Shown here piece after piece: positions 8,360 to 16,912 of a DNA stretch of 64,000 nt. Location: NCBI RefSeq assembly GCF_029502005.1, contig NZ_JAMQOT010000001.1, positions 682,001 through 746,000 on the forward strand. The letters are read 5' to 3'. Numbering within the stretch: position 1 is the first letter of the stretch; each line of letters starts with the position of its first letter. The notes below the pieces were generated by a model. The model ran no database searches, was not told the origin of the DNA, and worked only from the letters and a program-made list of their open reading frames with translations. The DNA comes from Natrinema salsiterrestre (lineage in GTDB: Archaea; Halobacteriota; Halobacteria; Halobacteriales; Natrialbaceae). A program made the translations under genes and the position numbers.

Positions 8360-8923
8360 TCACTGCCCCTCCAGCAGCGGTTTCCGATCGATCTGAGAGC
8401 TACGGACGGGCTCGTCGAGTGCCCGCGTTTCGACCGTCGCGAGCCACTCGTCGACGGTATACGTGCACTCGTCGTCCGTGTACGATAGTTCCGTACACGG
8501 GACGACGCCGCGAAGGACCTCGGCGTCGCCGTCCTCCTCGTAGAGCGCCAGCGCTACGAGCGGCACTCGCACCCGTTCGCGCGCCTCGGCGTCGACGCCG
8601 AGCGGTGACGGGGGGACCGTTCGCCGACGGAACCCCGGCTCGAGCGAATAGCCGTGTCGGTCGGCCCACCGTTCGAACTCGGCCACGAGTTCGTCGCACG
8701 TCGGTTCCGTCTCCGCCGCGACGGAGTGTCGTGGCGGCCATCGGGAGACGTCCACCTCGTCGACGCAGCCGCATTCCCGGAGCGTTCGGAGGCGCTCGAC
8801 GAGCGTCGTGATCTGTTCGGAGACGCCGGTCGGGATAGCCGATCGCACGTAGCAGTCGATGTGGACGTGCCCCCGGGAACCGGAATCGACGAGCAGCGGT
8901 ACGCCGGGTTCACGTGCAGACAT
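8360..8923 (-). CDS. Uncharacterised haloarchaeal protein paired with a small wHTH
   Basis: This 187-aa protein starts MSAREPGVPLLVDSGSRGHVHIDCYVRSAIPTGVSEQI. The N-terminal part resembles an alternating-strand domain with HVHIDCYVR, followed by a C-x-C pair (ECGCVDEV) and a helical middle (CDELVAEFERWADRHGY). It contains six or so cysteines, several in the last third (VVPCTELSYTDDECTYTV). It overlaps the end of the upstream wHTH gene by 14 bp, so the two are co-translated and probably act together, perhaps as sensor and DNA-binding halves. No family recognised with confidence. Confidence 0.65.
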   Translation of the reverse strand: MSAREPGVPLLVDSGSRGHVHIDCYVRSAIPTGVSEQITTLVERLRTLRECGCVDEVDVSRWPPRHSVAAETEPTCDELVAEFERWADRHGYSLEPGFRRRTVPPSPLGVDAEARERVRVPLVALALYEEDGDAEVLRGVVPCTELSYTDDECTYTVDEWLATVETRALDEPVRSSQIDRKPLLEGQ

Positions 8924-9128
8924 AGCCACCCTCCGTGCGCTCGACGAGGTCCGTCGCGGCGAGGGACTCGAGAACGGCAAAGAGCGTGAGTTTGGACGGT
9001 CCGAGCGTCCGCTGTAGATCGGTCACCCTCGCGTCGCCGCCGGCGAGAAGGGACAGATACGCGAGTTTCGCCCGTGAGGATGCGAGTTCGTCCGGAACGG
9101 ATAGCCGTTGTTCGCTCGTAAACATCAT
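8910..9128 (-). CDS. Small winged-helix (MarR/TrmB-like) DNA-binding protein
   Basis: This 72-aa protein (from ATG 9128; ATG 9125 is equally possible) is a single wHTH domain. It has an RAKLAYLSLLAGG helix, the turn ARVTDLQRTLGPSKLTLFAVLESLAATDLVER, and a short wing EGGYVCT. It is the first gene of a two-gene operon with the overlapping gene downstream and has a clear TATA box at leaderless spacing. It most likely regulates its own operon or local metabolism (inference). Confidence 0.75.
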   Translation of the reverse strand: MMFTSEQRLSVPDELASSRAKLAYLSLLAGGDARVTDLQRTLGPSKLTLFAVLESLAATDLVERTEGGYVCT

Positions 9129-9149
9129 AGAAGCCGGCCACAGGTGAGC

Positions 9150-9160
9150 ATATAAATATG
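9150..9160 (-). promoter_or_regulatory. TATA box for the wHTH gene at 9128
   Basis: The minus strand reads CATATTTATATG about 25-30 nt before the start, the standard distance for a leaderless transcript. Confidence 0.6.
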
Positions 9161-9624
9161 GAGGGGGCCACGTTATCACCCATCACCTTCCCCCGCGGTG
9201 TGGTCGATACGGAAGCGCATCGACGGGGCAACGCGATCGCATCGACGGCCATTCGAGCGGACCCGGATATAAAGGTGTATTTAAATTGCGTTGTGATTAG
9301 GAATACCGTACATCGATTTTAGACGGGGCTTGTAATACCGTCGGGACGGGCCGGTTGCGGTGGCCAGCATATCTCGCACGACCAATGATTCGATCGGGCA
9401 ATCGATTTCGACGTTGCGACCGACCGGCGGTATCGAACGAGTGGGAGGCGCTCTCCGCCCACGTCGCGGATGGACCGGTCGCTCCGGCCGAGACGAGGGG
9501 TCCGGAGCGCGGCACCGAACGGACGAACTCGTCACTGGACGCACCCCTCGAGGCGGGCCGGCGACGCCGCTATCGTCGGTCGTGAAGTCGGTCGAACGTC
9601 CGCTGAACGGTCCGAATTTCGGAC
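9161..9624. other. Gene-free stretch of about 460 bp
   Basis: I see no convincing gene here. Candidate reading frames are Arg/Ser-rich shadows. There are AT-rich promoter-like boxes at 9268-9290 (GATATAAAGG and TATTTAAATT on the plus strand) with no good start codon downstream. The word AATACCGT occurs twice (9302-9309 and 9331-9338). A decayed gene or a non-coding RNA starting near 9300 is possible but unsupported. Confidence 0.4.
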
Positions 9625-9906
9625 TCAGGCGTTGCGTTCGGACTCGATCAGTTCCGCCATTTCGATATCCTTGTCGGTGATGCCGCCGTCCTCGTGGGAG
9701 GTCAGCCGGATCTCGACGCCGGAGTATCGGATGATGATCTCGGGGTGATGGAACTGCGCCTCGGCGATTTCGCCGACCATCTGTGCGAAGTTGACGCCGC
9801 GAAGGTAGTCGTCGAACTCGTACATTCGCACGATCTCGTCGTCGTCCTGTTCCCAGTTGTCAGGGAGATGGTCGTCGATCTCCGCGTCGGAAAGTCGGTC
9901 AGCCAT
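9625..9906 (-). CDS. Pterin-4-alpha-carbinolamine dehydratase
   Basis: This 93-aa enzyme dehydrates 4a-hydroxytetrahydropterin. The catalytic FHHPEI motif (H53, H54, P55) and the later TSHEDGGITDKD (H71) match the family signature HHP...THxxGG(L/I)TxxD. Length is typical. In haloarchaea the pterin substrate is probably linked to an aromatic amino acid hydroxylase or molybdopterin metabolism elsewhere in the genome. ATG 9906 puts the start at the usual place; an in-frame extension of seven codons upstream is unlikely. Confidence 0.92.
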   Translation of the reverse strand: MADRLSDAEIDDHLPDNWEQDDDEIVRMYEFDDYLRGVNFAQMVGEIAEAQFHHPEIIIRYSGVEIRLTSHEDGGITDKDIEMAELIESERNA

Positions 9907-9997
9907 GTGGGGGCGAACGCAATCCAATCAAATAACCATTGTGCCGTGTTCCCGTCCTATCACGGCACTCAGCGATCGCTCGGACGGCGATCCGCGG

Positions 9998-10657
9998 TCA
10001 CTCGAGTCGCGATCGCTCCCCCGGGGGCTGGAGTTCGGCATCGACCAGCGTCTCGTAGGCCCGTCGAAACCGTTCGGAGAGCGCCTGATGGGAAATCCCC
10101 AGTTCCTCGGCCAGCTCTTCCATCGAAACGCCGCGAGGAATTTCGAAGTAGCCGTACTCGAGGGCCGCCTCGAGGGCTTCCTGCTGTTCGGGCGTCAGGC
10201 GCGTCTCGTGATCGTCGACGTCGGTCACGTCGGTCACGCGCCGGAGGTCGGCGTTGATCCCCCGATCGACCAGCCGATCGTACGCGTCACACAGCGCATC
10301 GCGGTCGCGGTAGCGAACCGTCACCTGCCACCAGCCGTCGCTCGCCCGCGCTTCGAGCAGCGAGCCGCCGTTCGCGAGCAGGTCGTCCCAGAGCCGGGTC
10401 GTTCCCGTCCCCTCGGTGAAGGTGACGTCGTACAACAGCCGCGATCCCGTTTCGACGAGGAGGTCGGCCTCGTCCACCGAGGGGTCCGCCTCGAAGGCGT
10501 CGGTGGCCGTCTCGCGATCGACGCCGGCGACCCACAGCGAGGGACGCGTCTTCGATACCGAGGACTCGAGTTCGAACGTGGCCTCCGGCGCGCGCTCGAA
10601 CGCGGTCGCCAGCACGGAGTCGGCCGCCGGAAGCCGGAGATCGGCTATCGTCGACAT
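9998..10657 (-). CDS. Bacterio-opsin-activator-like HTH_10 regulator
   Basis: This 219-aa protein has an N-terminal beta-rich sensor-like domain (about 25-150) and a C-terminal HTH of the bat/HTH_10 type: LTPEQQEALEAALEYGYFEIPRGVSMEELAEELGISHQALSERFRRA, ending shortly after. This class is a large haloarchaeal family of transcription factors whose ligands are mostly unknown. It is a stand-alone gene next to the pterin dehydratase. No transmembrane or phosphoacceptor motif is seen. Confidence 0.85.
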   Translation of the reverse strand: MSTIADLRLPAADSVLATAFERAPEATFELESSVSKTRPSLWVAGVDRETATDAFEADPSVDEADLLVETGSRLLYDVTFTEGTGTTRLWDDLLANGGSLLEARASDGWWQVTVRYRDRDALCDAYDRLVDRGINADLRRVTDVTDVDDHETRLTPEQQEALEAALEYGYFEIPRGVSMEELAEELGISHQALSERFRRAYETLVDAELQPPGERSRLE

Positions 10658-10823
10658 CGGGCTTCGTACACCGTCGACGCGTAAAAACCGCTATTGCGAC
10701 GGCCCTGACTGTCGGGATCGGTGATACCGGCCGCCGGACTCGAGTCGGGCTCTCGACCGGACCGGTCGACGACCGGAACTGGCCGGCCACACCGTCAAGG
10801 GCGACACCCACCGAACACGCAGT

Positions 10824-11231
10824 ATGAGCTCGCGTATCGACGCCGAGACCGACTTCGAGGAGTTGACCACCCGCATCCGTACGCAGTCACAGCAAGCGCC
10901 GGGATCGGACACGGAACGGGTGACGATCCGATCGCTCGAGGACGTCTCCGCGGACGCGCTCGCGACCCTGCTCGAGGCGGCCGAGAGCGAACACCTCGAA
11001 CCGGGGGCGCTCGTCTTCGTTCTCTCGCGGGCCAACGCCGAACAGCTGGTCGAGCGGGAGTCCGACATCGACGACGTCGACGACCTCGAGGAGGTGCTGG
11101 GTCGGCGGGTTCGGGTCGAAGACGAGATGCCCGACGAGACGATTCTCCTGTTGCATCCCGACGCCATCGAGGGGGAGGAGCTGGTCGAACCCGAAGCGAT
11201 CGCCTGCGGAATCGTCGGCACGGACGGCTAA
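10824..11231 (+). CDS. Uncharacterised acidic haloarchaeal protein
   Basis: This 135-aa protein begins MSSRIDAETDFEELTTRIRTQ. It has a helical, strongly acidic body (SLEDVSADALATLLEAAES) followed by two predicted strands (GALVFVLSRANAEQL and RVRVEDEMPDETILLLHPDAI). There is no signal, membrane segment or cysteine cluster. It is convergent with dodecin and is probably cytosolic. No family is recognised and no neighbour suggests a pathway. Confidence 0.65.
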   Translation: MSSRIDAETDFEELTTRIRTQSQQAPGSDTERVTIRSLEDVSADALATLLEAAESEHLEPGALVFVLSRANAEQLVERESDIDDVDDLEEVLGRRVRVEDEMPDETILLLHPDAIEGEELVEPEAIACGIVGTDG

Positions 11232-11347
11232 CGGCTACCCGTCCGAAGGGGCCGTTCGAGGTGTCACCTGCCCGGACGCCGACCGATACCCGCGCGGCGA
11301 CCTTCGGAGTCGGGTCGCTGGTGCGCGCCGAACAGCAGCCCGAGACC

Positions 11348-11554
11348 CTAGCGCTGGAGGCCGAACGAGACGTGGATCGTCGTCGTGTACGATTCGATCC
11401 GGCCGTCCTCGACGTCCGCGGTCTGAGATTCGATTTTGATTCCCGTAATTCCCTCGAGCGTCTCGTCGGCGTCGTCGAGCGCGCTCTGTGCGGCGTCTTC
11501 CCAGGATTCGGTCGAGTTACCGACCAGTTTGATTACTTTGGCGGTTTCGCTCAT
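11348..11554 (-). CDS. Dodecin-family protein lacking the flavin-stacking Trp/Gln
   Basis: This 68-aa protein has the short strand-helix-strand-strand fold of dodecins (VIKLVGNSTESWEDAAQSALDDADETLEGITGIKI, then YTTTIHVSFGL), which assemble into dodecameric flavin stores. By my alignment to the Halobacterium salinarum protein, the stacking tryptophan (W36 there) corresponds to G38 and the flavin-contacting glutamine (Q55 there) to T57. The fold should be kept, but classic flavin binding is doubtful; another ligand such as CoA is possible (inference). Monocistronic. Confidence 0.85.
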   Translation of the reverse strand: MSETAKVIKLVGNSTESWEDAAQSALDDADETLEGITGIKIESQTADVEDGRIESYTTTIHVSFGLQR

Positions 11555-11644
11555 GATGCGCGCCTACGGACACCGGCGAAGTGCATAGTCCTTGGCCGAG
11601 GGTGTGCTTGCTCGGCGTCCTCGTTTCCCGTCGGCTGTCGCGAG

Positions 11645-13075
11645 TTAGCTCGGCTCCGACGACGGCCGATACCGACGGCTCACCGCCTTCCACCGGCCGG
11701 TTCGGAACAGCCAGTAATTGATCCCGCCCGGGACGGCCGTCTCGAGGAAGAGCGCGAGGTAGAGTCCGCCGACGCCCAGCGGCGTGACCAGCCCCAGCGC
11801 GGCCGCCGGGAGGGCGAAGGCGTAGCGGCCGAGCAGGGAGGCGACGAACGGCCAGCGAGTGTCGCCGGCACCCAGCAGCGCCCCTGCAGCGGCGCCGTCG
11901 ATACCGTATGCGATCGAACTGACCGCTCCGACGACGACGAACGCCGCGGCCTGCGCGGCCTCCGACGGGCCGGTGACGAACACCGCCGCGATCGGTCGAG
12001 CGAAGAGCACGACGAGAACCGCGATTCCGGTGTAGATCACCGTCGAGAGCCGGATGATGTCAGCGCCGTAGCCCCCGGCAACCTCCTCCTCGTTCGCGCC
12101 GAGATGCTGTCCGACGAGGGAGCTCGAGGCCAGCGACAGCCCCCAGTTGACGCTGTTGATCAGGGCGCGGACCCGGCGGCCGACCTCGAGGGCCGTGACG
12201 ACGACCGGCCCGAACGAGGCGGCGATCCAGAGCAGGGGGAAGACGACGACCCCCTGTGCGAGCCGCCGACCGATCTCCGGCAGCGAGATCTCGATCAACT
12301 GGCGGAGCAGCGTCGGCTCGAGCCACGGCCCGCCTCGCGTGATCGGGACGGGACTGGGTTCCATGCCGAGCCGACCGTACGACCGGCCGAGCATGCCCCA
12401 CGCGAGGACGACCGTCACGAACCCGCTCGCGAGGGTCGTCCCGATCGCGGCACCGGCGGCACCCAGACCGAACCCGAATATCAGCAGCCCGCTGAGGACG
12501 ATATTGAGTACCGCGCCGCCGGCCCGGGCCACCATCTCGGTGAACGTGTCGCCGACGCCGGTGTACGTCCGGCTGGCGATGAGGTTGAGCAGTTCGAAGA
12601 CGACGGCCGGCGCGACGTAGACGAGGTAGACGCTGCCGTGACGGAGCGCATCGGGACCCGCGCCGAGCAGCCCGATCAGACGGTCGGGGACGGCGAGAAA
12701 GACCCCTGCGACCGGAAGCGAAATCGCGGTCGCGAGCACGACGCTCTGGGTGACGGCCAGCGACGCGCGGCCGGTCTCCTCGCCGCCGTAATTCTGCGAG
12801 ACGAGCGTGACGGTGCCGCCCGCGAGGCCGAGTCCCAGCAGCGTCACGATCTGCCAGTACCCGAGCGCGAACGCCAGCCCCGCAGTGCCCGCCGTCCCGA
12901 CGGCGATCCCGACCATCGCGAGATCGGCCGTCTGCTTGGACATGATCGCGAACCCGGTGACGATTCGGGGCCACGCCAGCTCGGCGATGGGGCGGAACCG
13001 CTCGGCGTCGACGATCCCGCAGCGCTCGAGGAGTCCCGCGACGAACGCGAGCGCGGCCGACTGCCGATCCGTCAT
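11645..13075 (-). CDS. MATE-family multidrug/cation antiporter
   Basis: This 476-aa polytopic protein has about 12 hydrophobic helices and the duplicated MATE layout. MSKQTADLAMVGIAVGTAGTAGLAFALGYWQ and LVSQNYGGEETGRA are typical of the first half, and SLVGQHLGANEEEVAGGYGADI is the matching motif of the second half. Such proteins export drugs or metabolites in exchange for Na+ or H+. ATG 13075 was chosen over the longer frame because the upstream part is Arg-rich. It is a single gene, divergent from a small membrane protein. Confidence 0.9.
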   Translation of the reverse strand: MTDRQSAALAFVAGLLERCGIVDAERFRPIAELAWPRIVTGFAIMSKQTADLAMVGIAVGTAGTAGLAFALGYWQIVTLLGLGLAGGTVTLVSQNYGGEETGRASLAVTQSVVLATAISLPVAGVFLAVPDRLIGLLGAGPDALRHGSVYLVYVAPAVVFELLNLIASRTYTGVGDTFTEMVARAGGAVLNIVLSGLLIFGFGLGAAGAAIGTTLASGFVTVVLAWGMLGRSYGRLGMEPSPVPITRGGPWLEPTLLRQLIEISLPEIGRRLAQGVVVFPLLWIAASFGPVVVTALEVGRRVRALINSVNWGLSLASSSLVGQHLGANEEEVAGGYGADIIRLSTVIYTGIAVLVVLFARPIAAVFVTGPSEAAQAAAFVVVGAVSSIAYGIDGAAAGALLGAGDTRWPFVASLLGRYAFALPAAALGLVTPLGVGGLYLALFLETAVPGGINYWLFRTGRWKAVSRRYRPSSEPS

Positions 13076-13152
13076 CGACCGCTCGTTTCGGGACCACCGC
13101 CTTCGATCTGTCGTTCGATGGACCGCAGCAGCCCCGAGAGAACCGATCAGCA

Positions 13153-13161
13153 AAATTTATA
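13153..13161 (+). promoter_or_regulatory. TATA box for the membrane protein at 13185
   Basis: AAATTTATA lies about 27 nt before the GTG at 13185 and decides that start: the transcript would begin at or next to the GTG. Confidence 0.55.
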
Positions 13162-13184
13162 CGAGAAATGTACAGATTGAAAAC

Positions 13185-13745
13185 GTGTCACCACTCGCCT
13201 CGCTTCGCCTTCCGACGACGGTACTTGCAACGGTAGAGTTCCTGCTCGCCGAATCGTGGGCGGTGCTCGCCCAGCGGGAACCCGCGGGTATCGGTGCCGA
13301 AACGGCAGCCAGCACGCCGTGGTACGTCCAGTCGATCACTGCAGCAGTGATTACGCTCGTTATCGGCGGACTCCTAATCGCGATCGCACCGGACGGGACG
13401 CGCCGACAGACCGATCGCGTGCTCGAGCAACCCGGGGCCGCGTTCGTCTCCGGCGTCGTCAGTTTGGTCGCCGTGATCGGGGTCGCTTTCGTGTTGGCGA
13501 TTACGGGAATCGGGATCGTTCTCGCGATTCCGCTGCTGCTGATTTTCGCTCTTCTAGCACTGGTCACCGGAGTGTACGGCTATCTCGCCGTCGGCAGACT
13601 CGCGAGCGACAGTTGGCCGCTCGCACTGGGCGTCGCGATCGTCGTCTCGGCGCTCGTCGGTGCGGTTCCCGTCCTCGGATCGATAGCCGGGTTCGTAATC
13701 AGTAGTATCGGATTGGGAGTGGTCGTCATGGATTCCATGGAGTAA
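13185..13745 (+). CDS. Uncharacterised membrane protein, about four to five helices
   Basis: This 186-aa protein from GTG 13185 has hydrophobic segments at about residues 47-65 (ITAAVITLVIGGLLIAIAP), 86-105, 106-130 and 140-185, the last two rich in Gly and Val. The pattern ALVGAVPVLGSIAGFVISSIGLGVVV resembles the membrane part of haloarchaeal proteins found with bactofilin-like domains, but no cytoskeletal domain is present here. The N-terminus is cytosolic or short. It is convergent with geranylgeranyl reductase, whose stop lies only 6 bp away. Confidence 0.7.
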   Translation: MSPLASLRLPTTVLATVEFLLAESWAVLAQREPAGIGAETAASTPWYVQSITAAVITLVIGGLLIAIAPDGTRRQTDRVLEQPGAAFVSGVVSLVAVIGVAFVLAITGIGIVLAIPLLLIFALLALVTGVYGYLAVGRLASDSWPLALGVAIVVSALVGAVPVLGSIAGFVISSIGLGVVVMDSME

Positions 13746-13751
13746 CACGAC

Positions 13752-14837
13752 TCACGCCCGTGAGAGCAACGCTTTGAGGTGGTCCATCGAGACCAGCGAC
13801 GTCGGCCGGTCCATATGGACGCCGATCTCGCCTGATAGCGCACCCAACCCGATCCGCTGGACGGGTTCGGGCAACGAGTACGCGCGCCGAATCCAGCGGC
13901 CGAGTCGCTGTTCCCGCTCTAAGTCGTCCCGCCAGGCGTGCTCGTAGGCCGCGAGGGTAGTCGGGCGATCGGGGTCGATCTCGCGGGCGGCGTGATCCGC
14001 GCTGGTCATACTGTAGAGGATCCCGCCGCCCGTGAAGGGCTTCGTCTGGGCGGCCGCGTCGCCGACGAGGAACGCGCGGCGAGTCGTCACCCGGTCCGGC
14101 GGGCCGATCGGGATCGCGCCCGAACAGCGGTGGGCGACGTCGATCTCGTAACCGTCGATCAGCTCCTCGAAGTGTTTGGTGACCTGCACGCCCGGCGGTG
14201 CCGCGAGACCGTACTCGACGCCGGCCTCGCCGCGCGGGATCCGCCACGCGAAGAACGTCGGCGGCGTCAGGTGAACGTCGACGAAATCCTCGTGGTCCGC
14301 TTCGTCCGAAAAGGCGAGGACGCCGTGGAGGAACTCCTCGGGCTCGGGGAGGGCGAGTTCCTCCCGAACCCTCGAGCGCGGGCCGTCGCAGCCGGCGACC
14401 ATCTTCGCCTCGAACTCGACGGTTCCCTCGGGGCCGCTGGCGACGATCGCGACGCGGTCGCGGTGTTCGGTGACGCCCGTGACCGTGTGTTCCTCTCGAA
14501 CGTCTGCTCCCGCATCGCGAGCGAGATCCGCAAGGTGGCGATCCAGCCCCACTCGATCGATGACGTTCGAGGCGACCTCGCGTTTGTAGAACGGGTACGC
14601 GTCGCTGTGCGGCCCGTCGACGTGGAACCGCGCGCCGTAGATCTCGTTCTGGAACAGCTCCTCGCGAGCGCCCTCGCCCGTGAACTCCCAGACGTCGGTA
14701 CTGACGTGGCCCGAACAGGCCAGCGGCTCGCCGACCCGCCCCTTCTCGAGGGCGAGCACGTCGTACCCCTCCTCGGCGGCTCGGCGGGCGAAGCGCGCGC
14801 CCGGCGGCCCGACGCCCACGACGACGAAATCGTACAT
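13752..14837 (-). CDS. Geranylgeranyl reductase family FAD enzyme
   Basis: This 361-aa flavoprotein has an N-terminal dinucleotide-binding motif VVVGVGPPGARFARRAAEEGYDVLALEKG (G8-x-G10-x-x-G13), a CSGHVSTD segment that in this family lies near the isoprenoid site, and a second FAD motif AFLVGDAAAQTKPFTGGGI. Family members saturate the geranylgeranyl chains of archaeal ether lipids or of menaquinone. The ATG at 14837 sits directly before the motif; the much longer open frame upstream is antisense to the cyclase gene and is not coding. Confidence 0.88.
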   Translation of the reverse strand: MYDFVVVGVGPPGARFARRAAEEGYDVLALEKGRVGEPLACSGHVSTDVWEFTGEGAREELFQNEIYGARFHVDGPHSDAYPFYKREVASNVIDRVGLDRHLADLARDAGADVREEHTVTGVTEHRDRVAIVASGPEGTVEFEAKMVAGCDGPRSRVREELALPEPEEFLHGVLAFSDEADHEDFVDVHLTPPTFFAWRIPRGEAGVEYGLAAPPGVQVTKHFEELIDGYEIDVAHRCSGAIPIGPPDRVTTRRAFLVGDAAAQTKPFTGGGILYSMTSADHAAREIDPDRPTTLAAYEHAWRDDLEREQRLGRWIRRAYSLPEPVQRIGLGALSGEIGVHMDRPTSLVSMDHLKALLSRA

Positions 14838-14893
14838 GCTCGTCACGTTCACACCGCTCGGTAAATAGTTTCTCGAGACTGTCTCGGAGCCAC

Positions 14894-14902
14894 AACTATA
14901 TG
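14894..14902 (+). promoter_or_regulatory. TATA box for the cyclase operon
   Basis: AACTATATG is centred about 27 nt before ATG 14925 and supports that start over the GTG at 14916. Confidence 0.5.
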
Positions 14903-14924
14903 GGATCCGATAGTCGTGACAGCT

Positions 14925-15773
14925 ATGTGCGGCCTGGTGACAGCCGACGAGACCACGCTGATCGACCTGAGTATCGGCCTCGAGGACGGCGTTCCGAGCG
15001 AGCCGACACCGCCGAGCATCGACGCGTTCGATCACGAGGCGGGCGCGGAACGGCTCGCCGAAACCCTCCGGGATCAGGGGTACGACGTCGACGCCGAGGA
15101 CTTCCCCGACGGGATGGGGCTGGCCTGGGAGGATCTCGCGGTCATCCCCCACGCCGGGACCCACCTCGACGCGCCGTGGCACTACGGCCCCGAGGTCGAC
15201 GGCGAGCCGGCGAAGACGATCGAGGAGATCCCCCTCGAGTGGTGTCGCGGAAATGCGGTCGTGCTCGACTTCCGGTGGATGGATCCGGGGAGCGAAATCT
15301 CCGCGGCCGACCTCGAGGACGCCCTGGCCGACCTCGACCACGACCTCTCGCCGGGCGAGATCGTCCTGATCCAGACGGGTGCCGACGAGCTGTGGGGCCA
15401 GCCGGAGTACTTGACCGAGTTCCCCGGCATGAGCGCCGGGGGGACGAAATTCCTCGTCGAACGAGGGATCAAGGTGATCGGGACTGACGCCTACGGCTTC
15501 GATAAGCCCTTCGCGACGATGGGCGAGAACTACGTCGACTCCGGCGACGAGGACGAGCTGTGGCCGGCCCACCTCGCGGGTCGAGAGGTGGAGTACTGCC
15601 AGATCGAGAAGATGGCCAATCTCGACGAGTTGCCCCGCAAGACCGATATTCCGCTGGTCGCGTTCCCGATCAAGATCGAGAACGGCAGTGCGGGGTGGGT
15701 GCGGCCGGTCGCGATGCTCGAGGGCGATGGGACCGACCTGATTGACGCCGCGAACGGGGGTGAGGGCGCGTGA
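14925..15773 (+). CDS. Cyclase / kynurenine formamidase-like metal hydrolase
   Basis: This 282-aa protein carries the signature HAGTHLDAPWHY (H76, H80, D82, H86), the divalent-metal site of the cyclase family that includes KynB formamidases and isatin hydrolase. It is longer than KynB (about 210 aa), with an insertion between the N-terminal strand and the motif. The stop overlaps the start of the following FAH-family gene by 4 bp (GTGA), so the two probably act in sequence in breakdown of an aromatic or cyclic acid (inference). Confidence 0.85.
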   Translation: MCGLVTADETTLIDLSIGLEDGVPSEPTPPSIDAFDHEAGAERLAETLRDQGYDVDAEDFPDGMGLAWEDLAVIPHAGTHLDAPWHYGPEVDGEPAKTIEEIPLEWCRGNAVVLDFRWMDPGSEISAADLEDALADLDHDLSPGEIVLIQTGADELWGQPEYLTEFPGMSAGGTKFLVERGIKVIGTDAYGFDKPFATMGENYVDSGDEDELWPAHLAGREVEYCQIEKMANLDELPRKTDIPLVAFPIKIENGSAGWVRPVAMLEGDGTDLIDAANGGEGA

Positions 15774-16765
15774 AACTCGCCACCTTCGAGGTCGACACAC
15801 CCGTCGGCCCCGTCGAACGCATCGGCGCCGTCGACGAGTCGAGCGCGTCCGACGACGCTCCCGCCGGCGAAGCGACGCTCGTGGATCTCACCGCGGCCTA
15901 CGGCGCGGCGCTCGCGGACGAGGGCGAGCCCGCACCCGCGGACCTCGCCCGGACGCACGTCCCGCCGGAGATGATCGCCTTCCTCGAGCGCGGCGATCGG
16001 GCGATCGCGGAGGCGAGAGAGGCGCTCGAGTACGCGGCGGAAACGAACGCCGAACGCGGCCCCGGCGGCGCGAAGCTCCGGTACGAGCCCGGCGAGTACC
16101 GGCTGCTCGCGCCGCTACCGCGGCCCAACTCGCTGCGGGACTGCATGGCGATCGAAGAGCACGTTCGGAACAGCATGGACGGCGAGATCGCGGACGTCTG
16201 GTACGACCTGCCGGTCTACTACAAGGGCAACGCCGACAGCGTGGTCGCCCCCGGCGAGACGATCCAGTGGCCCGACTACTCCGAGATCATGGACTACGAA
16301 CTCGAGATCGCGGCCGTGATCGGGAAACGCGGTCGCGACATTCCCGCCGAGGAGGCCGACGAGCACATCGCCGGCTACACGATCTTCAACGATTTCAGCG
16401 CTCGCGACATCCAGGGCAAGGAAATGGAGGGGCGGCTCGGGCCGGCCAAAGGCAAGGACTTCGCGAACGGGTTGGGGCCGTACGTCGTTCCCCGCGACGA
16501 CATCGACGTGCTCGAGGCCCCGATGATCGCCCGGATCGACGGCGAAGTCTGGTCCGAGGGGACCGTCGACGAGATGTACCACTCCTTCGCCGACATCATC
16601 GAGCACATTTCCCAGTCCGAGACGCTCCACCCCGGCGACGTCATCGGCAGCGGCACCGTCGGCGAGGGCTGTGGCCTCGAATTAGGGCAGTGGCTCGAGG
16701 ACGGAGACACCGTCGCACTCGAGATCGAGGGGATCGGCGTCCTCGAACACACGGTCGTCGACTGA
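15770..16765 (+). CDS. Fumarylacetoacetate hydrolase family protein
   Basis: This 331-aa protein starts with a GTG overlapping the cyclase stop. The FAH C-terminal fold is visible: LPRPNSLRDCMAIEEHVRN, YYKGNADSVVAPGE, the metal-binding segment DYELEIAAVIGKRGRDI, YTIFNDFSARDIQ, KGKDFANGLGPYVV and a GSGTVGEGCGLE motif. Relatives hydrolyse or decarboxylate 2-oxo acids with Mg2+. Together with the cyclase it makes a two-gene catabolic operon; the substrate is unknown. Confidence 0.9.
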   Translation: MKLATFEVDTPVGPVERIGAVDESSASDDAPAGEATLVDLTAAYGAALADEGEPAPADLARTHVPPEMIAFLERGDRAIAEAREALEYAAETNAERGPGGAKLRYEPGEYRLLAPLPRPNSLRDCMAIEEHVRNSMDGEIADVWYDLPVYYKGNADSVVAPGETIQWPDYSEIMDYELEIAAVIGKRGRDIPAEEADEHIAGYTIFNDFSARDIQGKEMEGRLGPAKGKDFANGLGPYVVPRDDIDVLEAPMIARIDGEVWSEGTVDEMYHSFADIIEHISQSETLHPGDVIGSGTVGEGCGLELGQWLEDGDTVALEIEGIGVLEHTVVD

Positions 16766-16912
16766 CGGCCGTGTCGTCGCGTCGGGAGGTGGCGGTTCCG
16801 GCCTCGAGTTCGCTGTTAGCGGAATCGGAACCCACGGATAAACGCCCGGAAATAGCCCCGGCAATACATATCGGAGTGAGTGACATTTCGTTAGAGAACA
16901 CCGTACTCGGAT

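Noticed and set aside
9281-9544. Minus-strand frame ending KSMYGIPNHNAI
   Set aside because: Arg/Pro/Ser-rich, no promoter at sensible spacing and no recognisable domain; left as a gap.
10721-13180. Open frame of 819 codons on the plus strand
   Set aside because: It is antisense to the MATE gene and is full of Arg/Asp/Gly repeats; a shadow of GC-rich codon bias.
14841-15800. N-terminal extension of the geranylgeranyl reductase frame
   Set aside because: It runs antisense through the cyclase gene; the FAD motif starts right after the ATG at 14837.
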